Virus record (IMG/VR): IMGVR_UViG_3300008120_000018
Location: 43,195 to 107,194 of that record
Length of the DNA stretch: 64,000 nucleotides
From: a virus
Direction: 5' to 3' (one strand)
The notes under the pieces were generated by a model that saw only the letters and a program-made list of their open reading frames with translations, was not told the DNA's origin and ran no database searches. Shown here in pieces: positions 1-8,000 of the stretch (position 1 is the stretch's first letter; each line of letters starts with the position of its first letter). A program made the translations under genes and the position numbers.

Positions 1-313
1 GAGATACACCGAGGTATTGGTCCATCACTATTATGCCTAGACTGGCTACTATACCACCAATTAGGCTGGTGATGCGTATTAACAGCGAAGCCGATGCGTC
101 GTACCCGCTAGTGGCGGTAACTACCCTCATACCAGTAAAGGCCGGGCTACTCATGCGGGCCTCACTGGTTATAGTTCCAATTATCACTATAGCTAATACG
201 CCCATTGCGTTATCGCCGCTAATAAGCGGCATAAGCGCCATCAACAGAATCTCGATACTCAGATATGGTATCAGAGATACTATGAGGGCCAGTGCCCCCA
301 ATACGATTGTCAT
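1..313 (-). CDS. Membrane protein, 3' end off window
   Basis: An open leftward frame starts at the ATG whose complement is at 311-313 and runs off the left edge after 104 codons. The visible part is rich in Ile, Leu, Val, Ala and Gly, with at least three stretches long enough to span a membrane, separated by short polar loops (for example around SGDNAM and SEARMSSP). This marks it as an integral membrane protein. It is the last visible gene of a leftward cluster with the two genes to its right. A rightward frame over the same DNA is its antisense shadow. I do not recognise the family. Confidence 0.6.
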   Translation of the reverse strand, partial: MTIVLGALALIVSLIPYLSIEILLMALMPLISGDNAMGVLAIVIIGTITSEARMSSPAFTGMRVVTATSGYDASASLLIRITSLIGGIVASLGIIVMDQYLGVS

Positions 314-323
314 GTGACTTACC

Positions 324-626
324 CTAAGGTAATGTTTTAAAGGTAACGTTAATTAACGTGCCGTTACTAACGTTACCCGTTACTTCTATAAACCTACCGC
401 TGCGTATTCTCCTAGCCAGGATAAGTAAACTGCACCTGCTAGTGCCCGCATCCTCGTATAGGAGGACGTAGGCATGATTGGGTAGGGTAGGGTTAGAGTA
501 TGTAGTGCTCTTAACCCAGGCTCTGGTTGTCACGTGGGCGCCATTATAGCGCCTTATATCACATAGCTCCACTGGTATGGGCGGGGGCCTTCTCCCTAGT
601 ATAAGGGCGAGTAGTGTATCTAGCAC
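324..626 (-). CDS. Unknown small protein, start uncertain
   Basis: A leftward frame of about 100 aa with a possible GTG start at 624-626. Its N-terminus overlaps the C-terminus of the upstream gene by 68 nt, so the true start may be a later GTG. No strong ribosome site decides it. The C-terminal half (RFIEVTGNVSNGTLINVTFK region) resembles a small beta-barrel. The upstream protein has a similar phrase (ERLNIQGRVVNGEFKGTY), so the two may be distant paralogues or two halves of one OB-like protein split by a frame change. Function unknown. Confidence 0.5.
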   Translation of the reverse strand: MLDTLLALILGRRPPPIPVELCDIRRYNGAHVTTRAWVKSTTYSNPTLPNHAYVLLYEDAGTSRCSLLILARRIRSGRFIEVTGNVSNGTLINVTFKTLP

Positions 627-1188
627 GTTTTATGGCCTCATTGAACTCGGTCTCGTTAACGAAGGTCATACTATACACTACACCTTGGTCCCATTCGATG
701 ATGGCGTATACGACACCGCCGTGTCGTAACGCATAATTGATGGCCCGCACGTCGAGCGCATCGACGCGTAGGCTGAGGTTACCTAACAGATAGTAACCAG
801 AATCAGGTTCGGTCTCTTGTAAGGGCTCCTCTATTCTGAGGAACCGCTTCTTAAGCCTAGGGTTGCTATCACTATCATAGTCTAGATAAGTACGGTTATA
901 GGTGCCCTTAAACTCACCATTCACTACTCTCCCTTGTATATTTAACCGCTCGCCTATCTCAGGCGGGGGCCCATCTAAGGGTATATATACATAACAGCCT
1001 CTCCTATTAGAGGCAAGTAGGGGATCGGTGGATGTGATTACCTTAACTCTATCTACTACCTTGTCATTATTAGCGCTACATATGGAAGGCGAGGCCTTCG
1101 ATAAGTTAGATCCTACGCCAGCGAATGCAGCTACGCCGAGTGCCATTATTGCACATATTATTAAGGCACTTAAGGGTTTTCTTCCCAT
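559..1188 (-). CDS. Secreted or membrane-anchored unknown protein
   Basis: Start placed at the ATG at 1186-1188 because GGAG lies 8 nt upstream; a GTG three codons earlier is less well spaced. The N-terminus (GRKPLSALIICAIMALGVAAFAG) is a typical signal peptide or single membrane anchor: two positive residues, a hydrophobic core, then small residues. The rest is predicted soluble, with an OB-like phrase near residues 95-120. The last 23 codons overlap the next gene in another frame. It probably acts in the host envelope or periplasm; no family is recognised. Confidence 0.65.
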   Translation of the reverse strand: MGRKPLSALIICAIMALGVAAFAGVGSNLSKASPSICSANNDKVVDRVKVITSTDPLLASNRRGCYVYIPLDGPPPEIGERLNIQGRVVNGEFKGTYNRTYLDYDSDSNPRLKKRFLRIEEPLQETEPDSGYYLLGNLSLRVDALDVRAINYALRHGGVVYAIIEWDQGVVYSMTFVNETEFNEAIKRARYTTRPYTREKAPAHTSGAM

Positions 1189-1355
1189 CTGCTGCACTCC
1201 TTAACAGAATATACTTCTTTATCCCATACCCAAGGAGGTACCTTCTCCAATTCGGACCGAACTACTGGAGTTCCCCAATAGTAATGCCCGTCAGAGAATT
1301 GACCCATACATGGATCTTGGTCATTACGACGGGCGCATGATAGGCAGAGGCTCAT
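1170..1355 (-). CDS. Small Cys-containing protein, 61 aa
   Basis: The start ATG at 1353-1355 is preceded by AGGGAG six nt upstream. The protein begins MSLCLSCARR, a CxxC knuckle, with further Cys at about 16 and 54, suggesting a small zinc-binding protein. It is Trp- and Pro-rich in the middle. Its end overlaps the start of the following leftward gene by about 19 nt, which fits translational coupling. Function unknown. Confidence 0.55.
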   Translation of the reverse strand: MSLCLSCARRNDQDPCMGQFSDGHYYWGTPVVRSELEKVPPWVWDKEVYSVKECSRWEENP

Positions 1356-1369
1356 TTTTTACTCCCTAA

Positions 1370-1687
1370 TTACTTCTTTAATTGGTTAAAAACAGCAATT
1401 TCTTCTTTTATACTTTCCTCTGTTCTTTGTGCAAGAACTTCTATTGCTTGAGGCAATAACTCAGTAATACACTTACAGGCCTTGTCATATCTTTTAACAC
1501 AAATCCAGTGGCCATAGTAACAGTTTTCAGGGTCTGTTACATATTTGACTGCAAAAAATAACCACTGGCAATTAGTGTAACTAATTTCTGCAACGAAACC
1601 GTACGAGAAATTATAAAAATCACACTCTCTTTTAGAGGCACCGAATACTTTTAAGACCTGGTTCTGAAACTCTTCAAATGATAGCAT
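1370..1687 (-). CDS. Unknown 105-aa protein, tandem copy 1
   Basis: A complete leftward frame of 105 aa beginning MLSFEEFQNQVLKVF. It is a clear tandem paralogue of the next gene: both share the first 15 residues, the YVTDPENC/YVTNPENC phrase and the EESIKEE C-terminal helix, and differ in the middle. The spacer after the start codon side (AACATCTCCTGTTGATAG) is also duplicated, with an AGGAGA ribosome site. Base composition is AT-rich compared with the phage core, so this looks like a recent accessory acquisition that duplicated. No family recognised; small paired proteins like this can be immunity or counter-defence proteins, but nothing visible proves it. Confidence 0.7.
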   Translation of the reverse strand: MLSFEEFQNQVLKVFGASKRECDFYNFSYGFVAEISYTNCQWLFFAVKYVTDPENCYYGHWICVKRYDKACKCITELLPQAIEVLAQRTEESIKEEIAVFNQLKK

Positions 1688-1738
1688 AACATCTCCTGTT
1701 GATAGATTAAATCTTGATTACTGATAGCTGATAACCAA

Positions 1739-2056
1739 TTACTCTTCTATTTTTTTAAAGATAGCATTTTCTTCCTTGATGCTTTCTTCTGTTTTTTGTG
1801 CAACAACTTTTATTGCTTGCATCAAAGAATCTGAAATGTTTCTGTAAGCTTTGTCGTATTCTTTTATAACGATCCAACGACCATAATTACAGTTTTCAGG
1901 GTTTGTTACATATCTGACTCTAAAGAATAAATAATGGCCATTGGTGTAATTAATTAATGCCGAGAAATAATAAGAAGAATCCCAAAACTCACATTCTTCT
2001 TTGGTGCATTTAAATACTTTTAAGACCTGGTTCTGAAACTCTTCAAATGATAGCAT
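1739..2056 (-). CDS. Unknown 105-aa protein, tandem copy 2
   Basis: Tandem paralogue of the gene at 1370-1687, same length and same N-terminus (MLSFEEFQNQVLKVF). The central part is diverged (Tyr- and Phe-rich), and the C-terminal helix EESIKEENAIFKKIEE is charged. The upstream leader, including AGGAGATGTT before the ATG, is nearly identical between copies, so the duplication unit is leader plus gene. A third copy of the first 30 or so nt of this gene survives at the start of the broken gene to the right. Function unknown. Confidence 0.7.
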   Translation of the reverse strand: MLSFEEFQNQVLKVFKCTKEECEFWDSSYYFSALINYTNGHYLFFRVRYVTNPENCNYGRWIVIKEYDKAYRNISDSLMQAIKVVAQKTEESIKEENAIFKKIEE

Positions 2057-2122
2057 AACATCTCCTGTTGATAGATTAAATCTTGATTACTGATAACTGA
2101 TTACTGATTGATTAATCACAAA

Positions 2123-2401
2123 CTATTCGAAAACCAATGCACCCAGAACCTCTGTCTCGGTCTTGGTTAAATTTATACAGACAATACTCTGGACCGGTGG
2201 CCCAATAACCGCACCGTAAACTCCCGCAATTGATCCACCTAGGGCTGCACCTCCTACCGTCACCACCATCAAGCGATCAGCTTTATCCCAAAATCGAGGG
2301 GAATCAGCGCCCTCGCGATCAAGGGGGATCCCCCCGGTATGACAACTATTTCTAAGGTGATGGCTGAAGGATTGCTTCCGAAACTCTTTAAATGGCAGCA
2401 T
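2123..2401 (-). pseudogene. Broken FGE/C-type-lectin gene fused to a duplicated 5' end
   Basis: The open frame begins MLPFKEFRKQ, matching the start of the 105-aa duplicates. From about codon 11 the DNA belongs to another family read in the wrong frame. In a neighbouring frame it gives SAITLEIVVIPGG, the hallmark start of FGE-sulfatase domains (compare ITLEMVAIPGG in the intact gene to the right). Near the 3' end another frame gives RWINCGSLRCGYWATGPE and ends CIGFRIVCD then a stop, the typical C-terminus of these proteins. Most of the domain between these two parts is deleted. It is therefore a frameshifted, deleted remnant, not a real 92-aa protein. Confidence 0.75.
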
Positions 2402-2427
2402 GATCTCTATTTAATATTGAAACTAAT

Positions 2428-2802
2428 CTAGGATACTTGTAAAAACAGACAACCTAGAATTACGCCTGTCTTTTTATCCCGAACTAGCGCGCCGGGGGCT
2501 AAACAGTCCACGCGACCTATCTTAGCGGCCGCGGCGGCCGCTAACCCAGATACAATGTAATAAACCCCTTCCTGGGGTTCTGGTAGTCCTTCGATCTCTC
2601 CGTAAGTGACGGACTCGATGGCAATACCATCGATCTCCCCCGCAGGGAAGTTGACCATTGAAACTCGTGCGAGAATCCCCGACGGAGGTATCTCTCTCAG
2701 AATTTCAACAGTTTCAGCAAGAAACTGTCTTCTATTGTCCTGTTCGACGCCCTCTCTAGAGACGAGGGTGATAGAGTGAGGGGTTGCGTTGATTAATGTC
2801 AT
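2428..2802 (-). CDS. Conserved small phage-type protein (INATPH family)
   Basis: A leftward frame of 124 aa starting MTLINATPHSITLVSREG. The opening (L-I-N-x-T-P-H), the phrase PPSGILARV and the GEIEGLPEPQEGVYYIVSGL segment match a small family I recall from phages and prophages, annotated only as hypothetical. C-terminal residues APGALVRDKKTGVILGC fit the family's final beta strands. A run of six Ala at residues 86-91 is encoded by a GC-rich near-palindrome. Its leader and first 25 codons are the source of the 5' end now found on the FGE gene to its right. Biochemical role unknown. Confidence 0.7.
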   Translation of the reverse strand: MTLINATPHSITLVSREGVEQDNRRQFLAETVEILREIPPSGILARVSMVNFPAGEIDGIAIESVTYGEIEGLPEPQEGVYYIVSGLAAAAAAKIGRVDCLAPGALVRDKKTGVILGCLFLQVS

Positions 2803-2890
2803 TTGTTCTCTCTGTAGTACGGTATATACGTCCTCTACTAGTAGAAGGGCTCAGCCGGCCTTATCAAAGGTCGGCTGATTACTATTCCAT
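2803..2890 (-). promoter_or_regulatory. Leader with hairpin, copy A
   Basis: Read leftward, this spacer has a GCCGACCT/GGCCGGC hairpin, a CGTATATACCG block and ACTACAGAGAGAA just before the ATG of the INATPH gene. The hairpin probably ends the FGE transcript and the rest is likely promoter and ribosome site. It is a diverged copy of the leader at 3765-3850. Confidence 0.55.
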
Positions 2891-2903
2891 CAAGGAAAAA
2901 GGG

Positions 2904-3764
2904 TTAGGGAGTTCTTCTGAATACGCAGACCACCCGAAAACCGCCATCGTTGCCGCAGACGTCGCGGCGGTTGCTGCTGCCGCGAATCGCGGAACGGCAG
3001 CTATCAGGATTGAAGCCCCAGGAACCGCCCCGCAGAGAAGAATGATTATCATCCTCATTTTCTATCCAAGCACTGCCATCCGTCGGCGCACCATCATAAT
3101 TATCATGCCAAGTATCGGCGCACCATTTCCAGACATTGCCATGCATATCGCACAGTCCGAAGGCATTGGGGGGAAATTGTCCCACGGGAGTCGTTTCTTC
3201 TCGATATTCTCCCTTCGGTTCTCCAGCGTAGGTATAGCTGGCACGGTAGTTAGCCAATTCCCCCGTAATGGTTTCCCCAAAGTGAAATGGGGGGGTGGTT
3301 CCAGCACGACAAGCGTATTCCCATTCCGCTTCACTCGGTAGTCGGTATTCCCTTCCCGTCAGTTTCGATAATCTCGCACAAAATTCAACGGCATCGTACC
3401 AGTTGACTTGTTCTACGGGGCGGCGATCACTATCGGGACGGTCTTTAAAATGGGCCGGGTTGAGATTAAGGTCTTGTTTAACTTTTAAATCTGTGCGAGA
3501 GGCAACCTCTTTCCACTGAGCCTGGGTGATGGGGTATTTACCCATGAAAAAGGTGGAGACAGTAACCTCATGTTGAGGGCGTTCATCATCGTAACTATCT
3601 TTCTCATTTGGCGATGAACCCATCAGGAAAGTTCCCCCCGGGATGGCAACCATTTCTAAGGTGATGCCATTGCCCAAATCTTCCCCGAAGGGTTGTTCTT
3701 TAAACTGTCTTCTATTCTGTTCGACGCCCTGTCTAGATATTATTGTGTGTGGTATAGCGTTCAT
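2904..3764 (-). CDS. FGE-sulfatase / C-type-lectin-fold protein, chimeric N-terminus
   Basis: 286 aa; start at the ATG at 3762-3764 behind GAAGGAA. Residues 1-21 (MNAIPHTIISRQGVEQNRRQ) copy the start of the neighbouring INATPH protein. From about 29 an FGE-sulfatase domain follows: ITLEMVAIPGGTFLMGS, QHEVTV, FFMGKYPITQAQW, PVEQVNWYDAVEFC, RLPSEAEWEYACRAG, DMHGNVWKWCADTWH, SLRGGSW, and a C-terminus CRSAIRG...GGFRVVC. Family members bind or modify protein or sugar partners; many are displayed ligand-binding proteins. The Cys pair of true formylglycine synthases is not in the usual arrangement, so a binding role is more likely than sulfatase activation. The C-terminus matches the variable region of diversity-generating retroelement targets, but no reverse transcriptase or template repeat is in the window. 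Confidence 0.85.
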   Translation of the reverse strand: MNAIPHTIISRQGVEQNRRQFKEQPFGEDLGNGITLEMVAIPGGTFLMGSSPNEKDSYDDERPQHEVTVSTFFMGKYPITQAQWKEVASRTDLKVKQDLNLNPAHFKDRPDSDRRPVEQVNWYDAVEFCARLSKLTGREYRLPSEAEWEYACRAGTTPPFHFGETITGELANYRASYTYAGEPKGEYREETTPVGQFPPNAFGLCDMHGNVWKWCADTWHDNYDGAPTDGSAWIENEDDNHSSLRGGSWGFNPDSCRSAIRGSSNRRDVCGNDGGFRVVCVFRRTP

Positions 3765-3850
3765 TTCCTTCTCTCTGTAGTAGAACGATATATACGCCTC
3801 TCTATTAATAGAGAGGCGTATATCAGCCGACCTCCGATAAGGTCGGCTAA
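3765..3850 (-). promoter_or_regulatory. Leader with two hairpins, copy B
   Basis: Read leftward: a GCCGACC/GGTCGGC hairpin just after the 232-aa gene (likely its terminator), a second perfect hairpin of ATACGCCTCTCT and AGAGAGGCGTAT, then CGTATATATCG and ACTACAGAGAGAAGGAA before the ATG. It is homologous to the leader at 2803-2890, so promoter and ribosome site were duplicated with the 5' end of the gene. Confidence 0.6.
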
Positions 3851-3853
3851 TTA

Positions 3854-4552
3854 CTAGTCCATAGGATTGGTGCTTGCGGCAGGGGTCGTCGCCGCCCACT
3901 CTGCATCGTTATTTGCAGCAGCGACAACAGCTTGTGCAGCTTGTGTTGCTTGTAGCCGAGCAGTGCGCTCTACTTGCCGGCGCTTCTGCCGAGCATTATT
4001 CTGAGACCGCGCCTTTGAGAACCAGTTATCCATCTCATTCTTTGAATCAAAGCCTCGGCCGCTAATGGAAGTATGATTGACCTCCATGCCTACCAAGGCC
4101 ATAGCGTAAAAGACAATGCTATTGACTTCCTCACCGTTTACGGTGAGTTCGGATAAGATGGGCTCCCCGACCTCGAAGAGAACGGATAAGCCCGCTCCTA
4201 CCATGCCTTCAGCGCCATCAGAGATAATCTCAAATTGGTCCGGTGTTACCCGGACTTCAACTGTCATATCAACAAGCTGGTCGTTAGCAATTGGGAAACC
4301 CTGGCGGGTAATATTGTTAGTCCGCGTGACTGTGCCTACTAGCCGGACGGTTCCGTCGGAGCATTCTTTGTTCCAAAAGCGTTCTGGAAGGAACTTAGTT
4401 GTAAACGCTATTGAGAAAAGCAGTTGCGCTTTGGATTCCTGTGGTTTAGGTTCTGCTACCGCTGCTTTGAATGCTTCTATAGGGGATAGAGTAGTAGTGG
4501 TTTTGGCGGTGGTTCCTGCGGTGGTTTTGGCGGTGCGTTGTGTTGTTCTCAT
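3854..4552 (-). CDS. Unknown 232-aa protein
   Basis: A leftward frame of 232 aa. The N-terminus is Thr-, Lys- and Arg-rich and low-complexity (TTQRTAKTTAGTTAKTTTT). The middle looks like a beta-rich domain (TVRLVGTVTRTNN, MTVEVRVTPDQFEII, SVLFEVGEPIL). The C-terminal 50 residues are a charged Ala/Gln/Arg helix (KARSQNNARQKRRQVERTARLQATQAAQA) likely to form a coiled coil. Composition resembles the phage core, unlike the AT-rich genes to its left. No family recognised; a nucleic-acid-binding or virion role is possible from the basic tails but is inference only. Confidence 0.65.
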   Translation of the reverse strand: MRTTQRTAKTTAGTTAKTTTTLSPIEAFKAAVAEPKPQESKAQLLFSIAFTTKFLPERFWNKECSDGTVRLVGTVTRTNNITRQGFPIANDQLVDMTVEVRVTPDQFEIISDGAEGMVGAGLSVLFEVGEPILSELTVNGEEVNSIVFYAMALVGMEVNHTSISGRGFDSKNEMDNWFSKARSQNNARQKRRQVERTARLQATQAAQAVVAAANNDAEWAATTPAASTNPMD

Positions 4553-4560
4553 GGCTAGCT

Positions 4561-4984
4561 AATAGGTAATAATGAGTAATTAGAGGTTATATCCCTCCGT
4601 TGGGGAGTGGTATCGACTACTTTCGCAGCTCGAGTACCATAGGCCCTCCCCAACGGAGTGGCTAGAGCAGCTAGTGCAGCTATAGTAGTTATCACGACTA
4701 GTGCGACACAAGCCCCTCTGTTGGGGAGTGGCACTGGCTACTTTCGCAGCTCGAGTACCATAAGCTCCTCCGTTGGGGAGTGGCTAGTATAGCTATGGTA
4801 GCTATCGCGACAATAGCTCTTCTGAAAGGGAGTGGCTAATGAAACTAACGCAGCTCTTGCTGGGTGCTTAGGGAGTACGCATAACAGATAGTTTATTGCC
4901 ACCGCTAATAGAGTTCGCCGTCACGGGCATAAGCCGCCGCTAGTAACATTCGCTGTCATGAGCAATATTAGATACTACCTATCA
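4561..4984. repeat. Gene-free repeat region
   Basis: No convincing gene here. Four copies of a 13-bp core CTCCGTTGGGGAG occur at about 4595-4608, 4647-4659 (inverted), 4715-4728 (one change) and 4768-4780. A 25-bp direct repeat (CTACTTTCGCAGCTCGAGTA and 5 more bases) lies at 4617-4641 and 4738-4762. A degenerate 35-bp tandem pair lies at 4898-4932 and 4933-4969. Each 13-bp core can fold as a short CTCC/GGAG hairpin. The region lies downstream of a hairpin/TAGTG unit, so it may be transcribed leftward as a structured leader of the 232-aa gene; an iteron-like binding region or origin is the other possibility. Confidence 0.6.
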
Positions 4985-4985
4985 T

Positions 4986-5034
4986 ATGGAGGGAAGAGCT
5001 CCACTAAAAGAAAAAGGGGCCAGGTGGCCCCCAG
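4986..5034 (-). promoter_or_regulatory. Hairpin-T-tract-TAGTG unit (1)
   Basis: Read leftward: GGGGGCCACCTGGCCCC hairpin, TTTTTC, TTTTAGTGGAGCTC, then CCCTCC. It follows the 1698-aa gene and so can serve as its terminator, and it opens onto the repeat region instead of onto a gene, unlike the other copies. Confidence 0.55.
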
Positions 5035-5056
5035 GGGTCATATGACCCCATTGTAA

Positions 5057-8000
5057 TTAGAAATCAGGATGATCTTCAGCTTCAGCGAGTTCTAGTTTAT
5101 AGTCGCCGAGGTCGAGATGTACAACAGTTGCGATTTCCAACAGCTGCTTAAGTTGAGGGTTCCTGACATAGTTAGAGAGTTGGAACTCACTTACCATGTC
5201 GAACACACTAACGGGGACGATATCATCAGCGCCATAACTGGCTGCGTCATCCTGGGTCATAGGAACCACAGGATCATGGCCCTGGCCAGTACGACGGAAG
5301 GCTCCGTATATGGCAGATGACATGATAAGGCTCTCGCGAGCGAAGTTGCCCCGTTCGAGAGCACCGTATGTGAGAGTACGGGCGCGGGCCTTTATAAGCT
5401 GGTAGATTACCGCGGGCTCCTTAGCCAGCTTAGCGGGCATAAGGTCAGCCATAGCCCGAGCAGGAGGTACACCACCTCCTTGGCGATCCGTATCCAAAAG
5501 CTTAGTGGAATTGGCAGAGTAGTATAACCCGTCCTGCGACGACTTATACATAGGTACGCCAGCAGCCCAGGCGCGGGCTGCTTGCACTAAAGTAGCCATG
5601 AAGATCTTAGCCTCAGGGGTATAGCCCCCGAGACCCATGCTTTCATAGACGAAACGCCAGGCGATAACACACGCTTTAAGTGCGTCGGTATCGACGCCGC
5701 TAGCACGGTACATACTATCCCAGGTTTGGAAGGCAAGTGCAGAACAGATACCATAGCCAACACCTACGGCTACTTTATAATGCGTGTGCACCTCAGCAGC
5801 GTCGCTGACGTACTTATCGACAGCGATAGCAGTAGCTACAGGCTTATCCCACTTAGTGAGGGATTTCTTGCCTATCTTATCTTCATAGCTCATGAAGGCG
5901 AAGAACGGCAGGTCATCTGCTTCGTAGCAGTAGAAGTAGCCGCCTATGCCCATGAGACTAGCATTGATAGTGAGGGCACTCTCAGCGTCGATACCGTATT
6001 TGTGAGCATTAATGCCGCCGCACTGGTCACCATCAGCATCGCCTTCGTTAACGGCGTGCCATAGGAGAGGGTTGACTGTGTAGTGTGCGACGAAGGCATC
6101 GGTAGTAGATAACTTAACGCGGCCGCATAGGACGAAGCCCATAGGAGTCCGTTGTATCCCAATAACCTGACCTTCTTCGATGCCAAGCATACGTACCATA
6201 GGGCAATTGGGGTGCATGAGAATTACAGGCACGCCATCAGCGCTATGGAGCAAGGGGCTATAGCTGGTCTTGACCTTACCAACGACCACATCGCCAGCGC
6301 GGGCCATACTCTTCATAATGCCTTTGGATTTAACCATGGTGTTACACCATGTGCGTAAACCGCGGCTGACCTTAGCGGTCATGGAGTAGATTTTACTATC
6401 CAAACCGCTTTGGTCTTCAATTCCTACATCAGTAACGTAGGCCAACAGTGTCAAGAGGTCTAGCATAATACCAGTAGCGGAGGCGCCAGAGAAGGTACCG
6501 AACGCGCTTAGGGCCTTACCATTGATATGAAGAGAGACTTCATTACCGTTATTCTGAGCAACGATATCCACTCCATCGGGGTAGACGGTAGCAAAACGAT
6601 CTAGCAGATTGCGGTCACTGCCAGGGGTGCTATCAGAAACATAGTTGTTAACTACGCCGATAATGTCCCGTAGATGGTCACGCCCCTCAGTAGTGCTGAT
6701 GTTAATACAAGCATCACATTCCTTAGATGTGATCATACTAACTATGGACATGACGTTATCGTATTTAACCTCCTCCATGAGCGCTTCGCCCCAACCGCGG
6801 TTCTGTAGAGCCACAATACCTATCTGCTCCATAGTCATTTTGGAGAATGCTACGGACTCACGAGGAGTGGCTATCTCGATATCGTATGGCAGATAGCCGT
6901 ATATAACCTCTACTGTTTCTTCGATACGGACGCTGGTATCGTCGATGTCGATTACCTTGATGTCATCGTTAGTTACTACGGAGGAGATGGAATCCCACAG
7001 GTCGCGGGCCATATCAAAGGAGATGACCTCTTTAACACTGGCTCCAGTATCATCAGTAGCCAGTTTGGCTTGAGCCCACTCAGTAAAGGTATTACTCTTA
7101 GTCATAAGATCAATAACTTCACCAGTATCATCGATGGTGAGAAGCGCACCTTCGGGAGTATAGGTGCAGCCCCCCTTCTCAATGGCGAACATCTCTATGA
7201 GCGCGGGCCATCCCTTGGTGGTCTCGTTATTTAGGATGATATCCCAGGGTTGAGATAGTCCCTCAACGTCATAGGGAAGAGTGGTAAGCTTCTTACCTAG
7301 ACCGCGGAGTTTGAGGGCTTGGTCGCGCCCCACCATCTCGGTCTCAAGTCGAATAGTGACGCTATCAGCGCGGCCCTCGACGCCATTACGCGTGACAGTC
7401 CCGCCTATTACGCGGATGTCCTGCGCGAATGTCTCGTTCTTCACTATGCAGTACTTGCCCTGCATAATGCTAATGATAGAGTTACCAGGAGCATAAACCT
7501 GGCCCTTCGCTTTCTCTATCTTGCCTTCGATGACTTCCATGAGTTTACTCGTGGGGTCATCTAGATCAGCAGCCATAAGAGCGCGAACTGAGCTAGGAAT
7601 ACGGAGTACGTGAAACTCCTTAGTAATGGTCTTCGGTACGGTGTATTCGAACTCAAGGTCGCGGCGTATAGCAGCAACACCACTGCCAAAGCCAAAGCGG
7701 CTATTGGTGAATGCGGTGCGTAGATAGAGGCCACCACCACAACTATAGTTACCATCACCTAAATCAACGCGAAGTAGACTATCACGACGATCTATAATCT
7801 CAGCACGAGTGTATTTACCCGAGCTAGGCGGACGGTTGTACACCTTAGTGGGCTTGCTAAAATCATGGATGGAGTATATCTTACTATCCTTAAGTCCGAG
7901 GAACATGGCCTTGGCACCCTTACCTACAGCGATCCATTTTGCATTGTATTTATCAGGTGCTGCTATGACATTGGCTTTGAGCGACAATTCAAGATCGCTG

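Noticed and set aside
33-317. Rightward 94-aa frame at the left edge
   Set aside because: It is antisense to a convincing membrane protein frame on the minus strand with hydrophobic spans.
2517-2545. GC-rich near-palindrome (TTAGCGGCCGC and its complement) as a regulatory site
   Set aside because: It lies inside the INATPH gene and encodes an Ala run; coding bias explains it.
4561-4984. CRISPR array
   Set aside because: Repeats are few, of unequal spacing, partly inverted and not separated by uniform unique spacers.
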